Origin: an uncultured Altererythrobacter sp.
GTDB lineage: Bacteria > Pseudomonadota > Alphaproteobacteria > Sphingomonadales > Sphingomonadaceae
Direction of reading: 5' to 3'
Length of the DNA: 64,000 nucleotides
Assembly (NCBI GenBank): GCA_946886565.1
Contig: CAMPIX010000007.1
Coordinates: forward strand, 1 to 64,000
Below the pieces are notes generated by a model. It ran no database searches. It saw only the letters and a program-made list of their open reading frames with translations, and was not told the origin of the DNA. Shown here piece after piece: positions 1-7,479 of this stretch (within the stretch, counting starts at the first letter, position 1; each line of letters begins with the position of its first letter). A program made the translations under genes and the position numbers.

Positions 1-81
1 ACCCGCGACAGCCGCGTGGTCGAGCGCAAGAAGTACGGCCGCGCCAAGGCCCGCCGCAGCTTCCAGTTCTCGAAGCGCTAA
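1..81 (+). CDS. rpsI: 30S ribosomal protein S9, C-terminal end (partial)
   Basis: Only the last 26 residues and the TAA stop are inside the window. They end in VERKKYGRAKARRSFQFSKR, the basic C-terminal tail typical of ribosomal protein S9, which reaches the P-site tRNA in the 30S subunit. The gene enters from the left edge, so its start and its usual upstream partner rplM are not visible. A strong hairpin terminator follows 22 bases after the stop. The identification rests on the tail alone, but this tail is very characteristic. Confidence 0.93.
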   Translation, partial: TRDSRVVERKKYGRAKARRSFQFSKR

Positions 82-103
82 ACCGGTCCGGCACACGAAC
101 ACC

Positions 104-135
104 GAAAGGGCGGTCCCGCGAGGGGCCGCCCTTTT
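104..135. terminator. Bidirectional intrinsic terminator between rpsI and the phosphoesterase gene
   Basis: A 14-bp stem (104-117 pairing with 122-135, with G-T pairs at 104/135 and 114/125) is closed by a GCGA tetraloop. The right arm ends in four T residues. The left arm begins with A residues, so it can also act on the opposite strand. It lies between the convergent rpsI (+) and metallophosphoesterase (-) genes, as expected for a shared terminator. Confidence 0.85.
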
Positions 136-150
136 CGTCTTGGCGCCCCA

Positions 151-1011
151 TCAGTGCACAGGCGGGTCGGTACGAGGAATCTGCCGCACCGGGGCGACCG
201 GCTCGCCGGGCTGGCGCGGCGGGCGCGCATCTTCGGGCACGTCGTCGATCTGCATGTCCCGCGTGCGCACATGTTCGAGGTTGCGCACCCGCACGTGCAG
301 CGTCGTCCCGTCCCAGGTCAGCTCGTTGAAGCTCGGCGGGGTCGAGCGCGTGCGTTTCGACAGCGTCCCCGCGCCGATCATCCGCACCGGGCCGTTCTTC
401 GTATCCTCGACGATGTCGAACGCGTCGTGGACATGGCCCGAGAGCACCGCGAGCACCGGGCGCTTGGCAAGCGCGGCGAGCGCCTTCGATCCGCCGCGGG
501 TGAGCGCGGTCCCCGCTGTGCCGACTTCGCGCAACGGATGGTGGCAGGTGACCAGCGCCTGGGTGCCTTCGGGCAGCGCATCGATCGCGGCGAGGCATTT
601 GCGCAGGGCGCGGCTGCTGACCCAACCCTTCGACCAGTTGAAGCGCGGCTGCATCCGCACGGCGGTCTTGAGCGGCACGATCGCCAGGCCGGGCAGGTCG
701 ATCTCGCGCTCGATCCGGTCCTCGATCCCGCGGATCCGGCGATAGGGATGGAAGAAACGCTCGGCGAGATTGAAGTAGGGCAGATCGTGATTACCCACTT
801 CGACGGTGACGGGGACGTCGAGCGATTCGATCCAGCGGCACGCCGCCTCGAATTCGTGCGTGCGCGCACGCATCGTCAGGTCGCCGGTGATCGCCACTGC
901 CGCCGGCGCCTGCTCGACGATCTCCTGCCGGACCCAGTCGAGCGCGCGATTGTCCTCAAGCCCGAAGTGGATGTCGCTCAGATGAAACAGAAGCGTGGGT
1001 TCAGCAGCCAT
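151..1011 (-). CDS. Metallophosphoesterase (calcineurin-like fold)
   Basis: This 286-aa protein carries the full set of calcineurin-like metal-binding motifs: DIH at residues 13-15, GDL at 43-45, GNHD at 73-76, a CHH at 156-158 and GHVH at 192-195. Such enzymes bind two metal ions and hydrolyse phosphomono- or diesters. The overall length and the GNHD/GHVH pattern resemble class III cyclic-nucleotide phosphodiesterase-like proteins, but the substrate cannot be read from the sequence. The last 40 residues are proline-rich and look disordered. The start overlaps the stop of the upstream kinase gene by 11 bases, so the two are probably co-transcribed. No signal peptide is seen, so it is likely cytoplasmic. 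Confidence 0.85.
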   Translation of the reverse strand: MAAEPTLLFHLSDIHFGLEDNRALDWVRQEIVEQAPAAVAITGDLTMRARTHEFEAACRWIESLDVPVTVEVGNHDLPYFNLAERFFHPYRRIRGIEDRIEREIDLPGLAIVPLKTAVRMQPRFNWSKGWVSSRALRKCLAAIDALPEGTQALVTCHHPLREVGTAGTALTRGGSKALAALAKRPVLAVLSGHVHDAFDIVEDTKNGPVRMIGAGTLSKRTRSTPPSFNELTWDGTTLHVRVRNLEHVRTRDMQIDDVPEDARPPRQPGEPVAPVRQIPRTDPPVH

Positions 1012-1855
1012 TCGCGGTCGCTAGCAGATCGACCTCGCACGCGGCCACGGTGAATTCCTCGCGCGGTGCGCCTTCGACGCGTTCGCCGTCGATCAGCAGC
1101 CCGATCGGTTCGTGACCGCCGTTGGCAACCCCAAGCCGGTCGAGCAGGCCGAGCCGGTGGTGGGGCCCTTCGCGGAACTGCCGGCGCAGAAGCGCCCAGC
1201 TCTGCTGGATGAACTCGCCCGCGTTTTCGGCGTGATAGGCATCGAGCTGCATGCCCCACTCGCCGGGGGTGATCTCGAGCAACGGATAGCCGTCGGCGCG
1301 GCCGAGGCGCGGCTGCGCGCAGTGGAGCATCGAACCGCCGGTGGTCTCGGCGAATGCCTCGCCCGCACTTTCCGCCATGCCGGCGATGTCGATGTCGCGC
1401 ATTGCCTCGCGCACGGCGTACCAGCTGGTGCCGGGACCGGCGAGCAAACCCGCGAGCGCGTCGCCATAGGCCGTGCGCGCCACTTTCGGGCGCACCCGTC
1501 GCGCCGCTCCTGCGCTGACCCGCGCGACGATCTCCTCGCTCGGCGCTTCGCCGTGCAGGCGCTTGGCGAGCAGGTTCATCGTTCCGCCCGGAAGCACGAG
1601 GATCGCGCCGCGCCAGCCGTATAGCCCCGTGACCGCTGCATTGATCGTGCCGTCGCCGGCATAGACCGCGAGCGTCTCGACCCCGGCGGCGTCGAGCGCG
1701 GCGGCGTCCGGGAGCGGCTCGTCGGGGAAGGCCACACGCCGATCGAGCGCAAAGCCGTGATCGCCGCAACAGCTCTCGAGCGCCTCGACGGCAGCGGGCG
1801 TGTTGCTGCCGCTTGCCGGGTTGGCCACGAGCCACAGAGGACGTGCATCGGTCAT
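1001..1855 (-). CDS. Diacylglycerol kinase catalytic-domain (lipid kinase-like) protein
   Basis: The 284-aa product has the N-terminal diacylglycerol kinase catalytic domain with AGDGT (residues 66-70) and PGGTMN (89-94), the nucleotide-binding signatures of the DAGK/sphingosine-kinase/YegS superfamily. The family phosphorylates lipid or related hydroxyl groups with ATP. The start ATG at 1855 gives MTDARPLWLVANPASGS, which matches the family N-terminus. An in-frame extension upstream would run into the neighbouring membrane-protein gene and is rejected. It is followed by the metallophosphoesterase with an 11-base overlap. The exact lipid substrate is unknown. Confidence 0.82.
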   Translation of the reverse strand: MTDARPLWLVANPASGSNTPAAVEALESCCGDHGFALDRRVAFPDEPLPDAAALDAAGVETLAVYAGDGTINAAVTGLYGWRGAILVLPGGTMNLLAKRLHGEAPSEEIVARVSAGAARRVRPKVARTAYGDALAGLLAGPGTSWYAVREAMRDIDIAGMAESAGEAFAETTGGSMLHCAQPRLGRADGYPLLEITPGEWGMQLDAYHAENAGEFIQQSWALLRRQFREGPHHRLGLLDRLGVANGGHEPIGLLIDGERVEGAPREEFTVAACEVDLLATANGC

Positions 1856-1893
1856 GCGAGCGAGAACGCAGTGGGCGGCATGCGTTTCCCGCG

Positions 1894-2160
1894 TCAGACC
1901 CGGCCGGTCAGGATCAACCAGGCCGAAGCAAGATTGAGGCCGGTGTAGAGCAGGTAGGCCCAAGCGACCGCGGGCCAGCCGTTCGCCACCAGCAGCATCG
2001 CTGCGAGCAGCACGAGAAACTCGGTCACCAGCGTGATCCGCCCGCCGAGCATGTGCACGAACCACGGCATACGGCCGAGCAGGGGATGCCCGCTTTCGAG
2101 CACCGCCTTGTGCAGCGCGAAGTTGCCGATCCCGAGCAGGAAGATGAGGATCACGGCCAT
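1894..2160 (-). CDS. Small integral membrane protein (88 aa), function unknown
   Basis: The sequence has three hydrophobic segments (about residues 2-18, 36-55 and 60-85), so it is predicted to sit in the inner membrane. I do not recognise a characterised family. The ATG at 2160 gives MAVILIFLLGIGNFALHKAV. A TTG six codons upstream is also in frame, but it lies inside the 26-bp terminal arm of the adjacent repeat and is less likely. The gene ends 38 bases before the kinase gene and may be transcribed with it. The repeat arm starts only three bases upstream of the ATG, so the repeat forms the whole leader of this gene. Confidence 0.6.
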   Translation of the reverse strand: MAVILIFLLGIGNFALHKAVLESGHPLLGRMPWFVHMLGGRITLVTEFLVLLAAMLLVANGWPAVAWAYLLYTGLNLASAWLILTGRV

Positions 2161-2271
2161 GCCAGGGTCAAAACCCAATCAGGTCGAGGTCGTGACGGAG
2201 CGGATTTTGGCGCCAGGCAAGGAGCAAGGAGGGAGCGATGGAACTCCATCGTGACCGACGCGCGGCCGGGC

Positions 2272-2296
2272 CCCCGCAAAGTAATACTTTGCGGGG
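2272..2296. repeat. Perfect 12-bp-arm palindrome inside the 358-bp element
   Basis: CCCCGCAAAGTA (2272-2283) and its exact complement (2285-2296) flank a single A. This stem is independent of the outer inverted repeat and would form a very stable hairpin on either strand. Confidence 0.85.
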
Positions 2297-2392
2297 AACC
2301 CCGATGCCGCATGGCGCCAAAAGCCGCCCGCCGCTGCGCCGCAGGCGCAGCTTGTCCTGAGTGGCTGCTGCAAGCAGCCAGCCGAAGGGCGG

Positions 2393-2488
2393 TTGCCCAT
2401 GGAAGCCCGCCGAGCGGCGTCGCTTGCTTGCGCCTGGCGCTGCCAGGCGACTGCGCTGCGCTCCTTGTCGGCGGGCTTCCATGGGCAA
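2393..2488. repeat. Inner 21-bp inverted repeat pair of the 358-bp element
   Basis: TTGCCCATGGAAGCCCGCC (2393-2411, arm continuing to 2413) is repeated as an exact inverted copy at 2468-2488, with a 54-bp spacer. The spacer holds a further GCGCCTGGCGC-type self-complementary stretch near 2430-2445. The arms contain an ATG, but no ribosome binding site or open frame of note follows it. Confidence 0.8.
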
Positions 2489-2725
2489 TCACGATCCTCG
2501 ACCTGATTGGGTTTTGACCCTCAGCATAATGCACCCGCGCCGGTCGTTTGCCAAACGCGCTTCGTCGGGCGGTTCGGTGCGTCGGTCCGTCGCCCGCTAC
2601 GCCGGTCGACACCCGACAGTGCGCAGTCGACGCGCGAATGCAGGTGTACCGGATCGCGAGTATCCCTCGACTGCGCGGCGCCCACAGCCCCCCGACGAGG
2701 CGCCGGCAAGTGGAGGACCCAGACG

Positions 2726-3019
2726 ATGAAACGCCCCCTTATCGCACTGACCGCCGCTGCGGTTCTCGGCACCGCCGCTCGCGCATTCGCCGAGACGTTT
2801 TCGATTCCGTACGGCGACCTCAACCTCGCAAACGAAGCCGGCCAACAGGCGCTCGAACGCCGTATCGACGTCGTGGCCCGCGAATACTGCGGCCTCGAGA
2901 AAGTGGCCACCGGCACGCTCGTGCGCAGCGCCTCGGCGCGCAAATGCTACACCGAGATGAAAGAGAGCGCGAAGACGCAATTCGCTGCCGTCGTCGACGC
3001 GCAGCGGCTCGGCGGCTGA
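2726..3019 (+). CDS. UrcA family protein (secreted, 97 aa)
   Basis: The protein starts MKRPLIALTAAAVLG with a clear signal peptide, probably cleaved near AFA-ET (residue 22). The mature part has SIPYGDLNLANEAGQQAL and two conserved cysteines (C55, C74), the hallmark of the UrcA family common in Sphingomonadales and Caulobacterales. The function of the family is not established. The pattern fits a small periplasmic protein with one disulphide. The start at 2726 is supported by GGAGG at 2712-2716. A longer frame running into the upstream repeat is rejected. A 16-bp stem terminator follows the stop. Confidence 0.85.
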   Translation: MKRPLIALTAAAVLGTAARAFAETFSIPYGDLNLANEAGQQALERRIDVVAREYCGLEKVATGTLVRSASARKCYTEMKESAKTQFAAVVDAQRLGG

Positions 3020-3035
3020 TCACCCCTCGGCCGCC

Positions 3036-3076
3036 GTTCGGCCCGGACCGGTTCAGTCCCCCGGTCCGGGCCGAAC
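3036..3076. terminator. Strong bidirectional hairpin terminator
   Basis: A perfect 16-bp stem (3036-3051 with 3061-3076, core GGCCCGGACCGG) has a 9-base loop and is followed by TTTCTG on the + strand. It sits between the convergent urcA-like gene (+) and the LytTR response regulator gene (-), as a shared terminator would. Confidence 0.8.
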
Positions 3077-3098
3077 TTTCTGCCGAAGCCGCTTCGGC

Positions 3099-3839
3099 CT
3101 AACGTCCGGCCATCGCCTTGACCTTCGGCAGATAGGTGCGCCCGATCCGCAACGCTTCGCCATTCTCGAGTTCCGCGGACCAAACTCCGAGCCCATCGTG
3201 GCGCAGGCCGCGAATGCGATCCTTGCGCAGGATCGTCGAGCGGTGGATACGGATGAAGGCATGCGGATCGAGCCGATCCTCCAGCCCCGCGATCGTTTGC
3301 AGCAGGAGATAGCTGCGATCGCCCAGATGGAGCCGCACATAGTCGCGCTCGGCATCGATCCGGTCGATCCGGTCGACCTCGACCCGCAGCAGTTCGGACC
3401 GGTGCGGCACCCACAGTTCCTCGAGCCACTTGCTCTCGGCACGCGCGGGCCGCGTCTGGCGCGAGACCGCCCGTTCGATCGCACGCGCGAGCCGATCGTG
3501 GGCGACGGGTTTGAGTACATAATCGACCGCGTCGAGATCGAACGCCTCGACCGCGAAATGATCGTGCGCAGTGACGAAGATCACGGCCGGCCGCCGCGCG
3601 CGCTCCGCAAGCTTGCGCGCAACCGCGAGCCCGTCGACCTCGGGCATGGTCATGTCGAGCAGGACGAGGTCGGGCGCGAGCGCCTCGACCAGCCGCAGCG
3701 CTGCGGCGCCATCGCTGGCGGTGCCGACCACCGCGAGCTGGGGCAGTCTCGCGCAGATCACCTGCATCCGCTCGACCGCAAGCGGTTCGTCGTCGACGAT
3801 CAGCGTGCGCAGGGGCCTGGTTTCGGGTTCGTCAGCCAT
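3099..3839 (-). CDS. LytTR-family response regulator
   Basis: The 246-aa protein has an N-terminal receiver domain (residues about 10-130) with acidic pair D16/D17, phospho-acceptor D62 in LLDMTMP, T90 and K110, all in the expected places. The C-terminal half (about 140-244) is a LytTR DNA-binding domain (FIRIHRSTILR, LENGEALRIGRTYLP). It should bind DNA after phosphorylation by the sensor kinase encoded just upstream. The kinase gene stop and this start overlap by 8 bases, which implies one operon and likely translational coupling. The target genes cannot be deduced here. Confidence 0.9.
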   Translation of the reverse strand: MADEPETRPLRTLIVDDEPLAVERMQVICARLPQLAVVGTASDGAAALRLVEALAPDLVLLDMTMPEVDGLAVARKLAERARRPAVIFVTAHDHFAVEAFDLDAVDYVLKPVAHDRLARAIERAVSRQTRPARAESKWLEELWVPHRSELLRVEVDRIDRIDAERDYVRLHLGDRSYLLLQTIAGLEDRLDPHAFIRIHRSTILRKDRIRGLRHDGLGVWSAELENGEALRIGRTYLPKVKAMAGR

Positions 3840-5073
3840 GTTTCACCAGCGGAATGCGGATTTCGGTCAGGTAGCCGTCTTCGACCGGTCCGGAAGTGAT
3901 CACCGCCTCCTTGCCGAAGCGCGCCTCGAGCCGGTCGCGGACATTGGCGAGGCCGATGCCGAAACCGCCGTTGTCGGCGCCCGGCTTGCCCGGTCCGTCG
4001 TCCTCGACGGTGATTGCGAGCCGGCCGTAGTCCTCGCGCGCGGCGACGCGGATCGTGACGGGGCGCTTGTGCGGCGCGACCGCGTACTTGACCGAGTTTT
4101 CGACCAGCGGTTGCAGAATCATCCCCGGCACGCGCGCCTCGGCGAGTCCTTCGGGAAGGTCGAATACCGCTTCGAGCCGATCGGGGAAACGCACGCCTTC
4201 GATCGCGAGATACTGGCGCTGGAGTTCGAACTCGTCGGCCAGGGCCACATCGCCCGTAGGATCGTCGGCGAGGCTGTGACGGTAGAAGCCGGCGATCGAC
4301 TGGATCATCGTTTCGGCGCGCTCGCTCTTGCCAGTCATCACCAGGGACGACAGCGAATTGAGCGTATTGAACAGAAAATGCGGGTTCACCTGATAGCGCA
4401 AGGATCGCAGTTCGGCCGCCTTGGCCGCACTGCGGAAACGCTCTTCGCGCCGCTCTGCCGCTCGTGCCTGCGCGCCTGCGAGCATGGCGAAATAGAGCGA
4501 GGCCCAGGCGAGCAGGAGGAAGTAGCGGCCGAGCGCGATGTCGATCACCTGCAACCACTGATCGAGCCTCGTGGGCGCCGGCTTGATGATCACGCTCGCC
4601 GGCGCGCCGCCCGCAGCGGCGTCGGTGCTGACCCCGAGCCCGGTAAGATCGCGGTAGGTCTCCGGCGGGATGTCGACCAGCAGGTTGCCTGCCTCGTCGC
4701 GCCGGATATTGATTCCCCGCTCCTTGCCGTAGTTCTCCTCTACCTTGCGCTGCATTTCGGCGAAGATCCACTGGTTGGTCTGCGCGATCGGGATCGAGAT
4801 CGGCATGGCGACGAGCACCGCCGCGAGTATTTTCAGCCATAGTGGCCGGTTGTCGAACAGCCGCAGGATGGCCCACAGCAGCACGGTCATCCCGATGCCG
4901 ACCAGCGTCACCACGCCGCGGCGCCAAAGCATCTCCATTTGCGGCTCGAAACCGATGATCGCGCCGCGCACGGTGGTAAGCAGGAAATAGCACAGCCACA
5001 GCCCCGCCATCGAGGCGAGAACGGTAACAACCGGAACGCGCGCGCGTTCGTGCAAGAGGACGGATTCGGCCAT
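3832..5073 (-). CDS. LytS/YehU-type sensor histidine kinase
   Basis: This 413-aa membrane kinase has hydrophobic segments near residues 15-35, 54-72, 79-97 and 175-200, with an extracytoplasmic region of about 75 residues between the third and fourth. The cytoplasmic part is a His_kinase domain (PF06580 type): H232 in the PHFLFNTLNSLSSL motif, the N box with N326 in LQPLVENSVKYA, DDGPG at 358-362 and GFGIGL at 370-375. ATG 5073 was chosen over a TTG two codons upstream. It forms a two-component system with the overlapping LytTR regulator. The signal sensed is unknown. Confidence 0.9.
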   Translation of the reverse strand: MAESVLLHERARVPVVTVLASMAGLWLCYFLLTTVRGAIIGFEPQMEMLWRRGVVTLVGIGMTVLLWAILRLFDNRPLWLKILAAVLVAMPISIPIAQTNQWIFAEMQRKVEENYGKERGINIRRDEAGNLLVDIPPETYRDLTGLGVSTDAAAGGAPASVIIKPAPTRLDQWLQVIDIALGRYFLLLAWASLYFAMLAGAQARAAERREERFRSAAKAAELRSLRYQVNPHFLFNTLNSLSSLVMTGKSERAETMIQSIAGFYRHSLADDPTGDVALADEFELQRQYLAIEGVRFPDRLEAVFDLPEGLAEARVPGMILQPLVENSVKYAVAPHKRPVTIRVAAREDYGRLAITVEDDGPGKPGADNGGFGIGLANVRDRLEARFGKEAVITSGPVEDGYLTEIRIPLVKHG

Positions 5074-5182
5074 ATTCAAACCATCGCTCTAGCCGCACCG
5101 CACGGCGCAGCGCCAGCGCCGTCGTCGGAGCGCTTCGGCGCTTGGTCGAGCCGCAAGGCGTCCGGCAGCGCTCGTGCGCCGC

Positions 5183-6724
5183 TCACGCGCCTTCCAGCAG
5201 CCCCTCGCGCGCGATCCGCTCCTTCCACTGCGCGGGCGCGAGCGTGTGGACGTTGTTGCCCGCGGCGTCGACCGCGACGGTCACCGGCATGTCCTCGACG
5301 GTGAACTCGTAGATCGCTTCCATGCCGAGATCCTCGAAGCCGACGACCTTCGCCTCCTTGATCGCGCGCGCCACCAGATAGGCCGCGCCGCCGGTCGCCA
5401 TCAGATAGGCGACCTTGAAGCGGCTGATGACCTCGACCGCGTCGGCTCCGCGCTCGGCCTTGCCGATCATCGCGAGCAGGCCCAGATCGAGCATCATCCC
5501 GGTGAACTTGTCCATTCGCGTCGCGGTGGTCGGGCCCGCGGGGCCGACGACCTCGCCCATGACCGGATCGACCGGACCGACATAGTAGATCGCGCGGCCG
5601 CGGAAATCGACCGGCAGTTCCTCGCCTTTCGCGAGCATGTCCTGGATGCGCTTGTGCGCCGCGTCGCGCCCGGTGAGCATCTTTCCGGACAGCAGCAGGC
5701 GGTCGCCGTGCTGCCAGTTTTCCACTTCGTCCTTCGTGAGCGTGTCGAGGTTGACCCGCTTCGCCGACGCGTCGGGCTGCCAGTGAACGTCGGGCCATTC
5801 GTCCAGCTTCGGAGGTTCGAGATAGGCCGGGCCCGAGCCGTCGAGCGTGAAGTGCGCGTGGCGCGTCGCGGCGCAATTGGGGATCATCGCCACCGGCTTG
5901 CCCGCGGCGTGGCAGGGCGCATCGTAGATCTTGACGTCGAGCACCGTCGAAAGCCCGCCCAGCCCCTGCGCACCCACCCCTTGCGCGTTGACCGCGTCGT
6001 AGATCTCGATCCGCAGCTTCTCGATATCGCTTTGCGGCCCGCGGGCCTTGAGCTGCGCCATGTCGATCGGCTCCATCAGGCTCTGCTTGGCGAGCTTGAC
6101 GCAGTGTTCGGCGGTGCCGCCGATGCCGATCCCGAGCATGCCCGGCGGGCACCAGCCCGCGCCCATCGAGGGGATCTGCTCGAGCACCCAGGCAACGATA
6201 TTGTCGCTCGGGTTCATCATCTTGAATTTGGACTTGTTCTCGCTTCCACCGCCCTTGGCCGCGACGTCGATCGACACGGTATTGCCCGGCACCATCTCGA
6301 CCGAGAGGACGCACGGGGTGTTGTCGCGGGTGTTGCGGCGGGTGAAGGCCGGATCGGCGAGGATCGAGGCGCGCAGCTTGTTGTCGGGATGGTTGTAGGC
6401 GCGGCGCACGCCTTCATCGACCACGTCCTGCAGGCTCTTCGCCGAATCGAGGTGGCAGTCCTGCCCCCATTCGACGAACACGTTGACGATGCCGGTGTCC
6501 TGGCAGATCGGCCGGTGCCCTTCGGCGCACATGCGGCTGTTGGTCAGGATCTGCGCGATCGCATCTTTCGCCGCGGGGCCCTGCTCGGCCTCGTAGGCAG
6601 CGCCGAGCGCGCGGATATAGTCCATCGGATGATAGTACGAGATGTACTGCAGCGCGTCGGCCACGCTCTCGACCAGGTCCGCCTCGCGGATCGTGACGAG
6701 GGGCCGTCCATCGAAGTCGCTCAT
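5183..6724 (-). CDS. Class I fumarate hydratase (iron-sulphur)
   Basis: This 513-aa protein converts fumarate to malate in the TCA cycle. It is the oxygen-sensitive [4Fe-4S] class I type, shown by RPICQDTG, AGWCPPGMLGIGIGGTAE, CVKLAKQSL and PNCAATRHAHF in the N-terminal alpha domain. The C-terminal beta domain has the VGPAGPTTATRMD signature. Both halves are fused in one chain, as in FumA/FumB. The start MSDFDGRPLV at 6724 fits the family, and a longer frame upstream would cover the divergent promoter region. It is transcribed divergently from the PIMT-like/tolC genes. Confidence 0.93.
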   Translation of the reverse strand: MSDFDGRPLVTIREADLVESVADALQYISYYHPMDYIRALGAAYEAEQGPAAKDAIAQILTNSRMCAEGHRPICQDTGIVNVFVEWGQDCHLDSAKSLQDVVDEGVRRAYNHPDNKLRASILADPAFTRRNTRDNTPCVLSVEMVPGNTVSIDVAAKGGGSENKSKFKMMNPSDNIVAWVLEQIPSMGAGWCPPGMLGIGIGGTAEHCVKLAKQSLMEPIDMAQLKARGPQSDIEKLRIEIYDAVNAQGVGAQGLGGLSTVLDVKIYDAPCHAAGKPVAMIPNCAATRHAHFTLDGSGPAYLEPPKLDEWPDVHWQPDASAKRVNLDTLTKDEVENWQHGDRLLLSGKMLTGRDAAHKRIQDMLAKGEELPVDFRGRAIYYVGPVDPVMGEVVGPAGPTTATRMDKFTGMMLDLGLLAMIGKAERGADAVEVISRFKVAYLMATGGAAYLVARAIKEAKVVGFEDLGMEAIYEFTVEDMPVTVAVDAAGNNVHTLAPAQWKERIAREGLLEGA

Positions 6725-6830
6725 CGAAGCCAAGTTCCTTCCTATCGATTGACTGATCCCATAGTCCCGGGCGGCACCTAGCGTCAAAGCGCTTGGCCGT
6801 GGGCGGCGATACGCCTAAAGCCAAGCCCCG

Positions 6831-6858
6831 TTGACCAACTGTATTAAGCGTGTAATAC
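6831..6858 (+). promoter_or_regulatory. Predicted sigma-70 promoter with a palindrome overlapping the -10 box
   Basis: TTGACC (6831-6836) and TAATAC (6853-6858, preceded by TG) are spaced by 16 bp, 18 bp upstream of the PIMT-like start. GTATTA (6841-6846) and TAATAC (6853-6858) form an exact inverted repeat around AGCGTG, so a dimeric repressor could cover the -10 box. The promoter match is good by eye. The operator role is inference. Confidence 0.55.
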
Positions 6859-6875
6859 ACACGCCGAGGCCTCCC

Positions 6876-7478
6876 ATGACACTTGCCGAAACCCGCCCCG
6901 CTCCGACCGACTACGCTGCGGCGCGCCGCGCGATGATCGACAGCCAGCTGCGCACCAGCGGGGTCAACGACGCTTTCGTGCTCGAGCGGATGCGCGCGGT
7001 CCCGCGCGAGAACCACGTGCCCGCAGGCGCGCGCGGGGTCGCCTATATGGATCGTGCGATCGCGCTCGACGAGGGCGGCCATATTGCCGCGCCGGTGTTC
7101 TACGGCGCGCTATTGCGCGAGGCGCGGCCGGTCGAGAGCGATAGTGCGCTGGTGATCGACGGCGGCAGCGGATACCTGCCCGCGCTGATCGAACCGCTGG
7201 TCGGCTCGATGAAGGTCGTCACGCCCGAAGCGGCGCGCGGATCGCTGCGCGGCGCCTACTCGCTCGTGCTGATCGATGGCGCGGTCGAGACTTTCCCCGA
7301 CACGCTCGCCAGACGTCTTGGCCACGACGGGCGCGTGGCGGGCGGGCTGGCCGAGAACGGCGTCACCCGCCTCGCCGTGGGGCGCAAGGCCGGCGACGGG
7401 ATCGGGTGGCTGCGGCTCGCCGAAATGGGCATTCCGCGCCTCCCGGGATTCGATACGCCGAAACGATGGAGTTTCTGA
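6876..7478 (+). CDS. Degenerate [20 protein letters not shown] O-methyltransferase family protein
   Basis: The 200-aa product keeps the PIMT-family N-terminus (MIDSQLRTSGVNDAFVLERMRAVPRE, then VAYMDRAIAL) and a shortened SAM-binding motif (VIDGGSGY). The stretch between this motif and the next strand (SLVLIDGA) is about 33 residues, roughly half of that in active enzymes, so part of the Rossmann fold seems lost. It may not repair [12 protein letters not shown]. A PIMT-like gene just before tolC recurs in sphingomonads, and the tolC ATG follows this stop by one base, so a joint role in export is plausible but unproven. ATG 6876 places the start just after the predicted promoter. Confidence 0.72.
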   Translation: MTLAETRPAPTDYAAARRAMIDSQLRTSGVNDAFVLERMRAVPRENHVPAGARGVAYMDRAIALDEGGHIAAPVFYGALLREARPVESDSALVIDGGSGYLPALIEPLVGSMKVVTPEAARGSLRGAYSLVLIDGAVETFPDTLARRLGHDGRVAGGLAENGVTRLAVGRKAGDGIGWLRLAEMGIPRLPGFDTPKRWSF

Positions 7479-7479
7479 C

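Larger units (their letters stand above)
2164..2521. repeat. Structured 358-bp non-coding element with perfect 26-bp terminal inverted repeats
   Basis: Positions 2164-2189 (beginning AGGGTCAAAACCC) and 2496-2521 are perfect inverted copies. The match continues inward with one extra base (TCACGA on each side). Between them lie several nested hairpins: 2236-2242 with 2245-2251, the palindrome at 2272-2296, a TTTTGGCGCC / GGCGCCAAAA pair (about 2204-2213 and 2312-2321), and the 21-bp arms at 2393-2413 / 2468-2488. There is no convincing coding frame and no transposase. No target duplication is visible at the ends. It looks like a MITE- or REPIN-like mobile repeat, or a structured RNA. It fills most of the gap between the small membrane gene and the UrcA gene. 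Confidence 0.7.

Noticed and set aside
2507..2725. Upstream extension of the UrcA protein into the repeat
   Set aside because: The extra residues have no signal peptide and fall inside the inverted repeat. The internal ATG at 2726 has a good GGAGG and restores a normal signal sequence.
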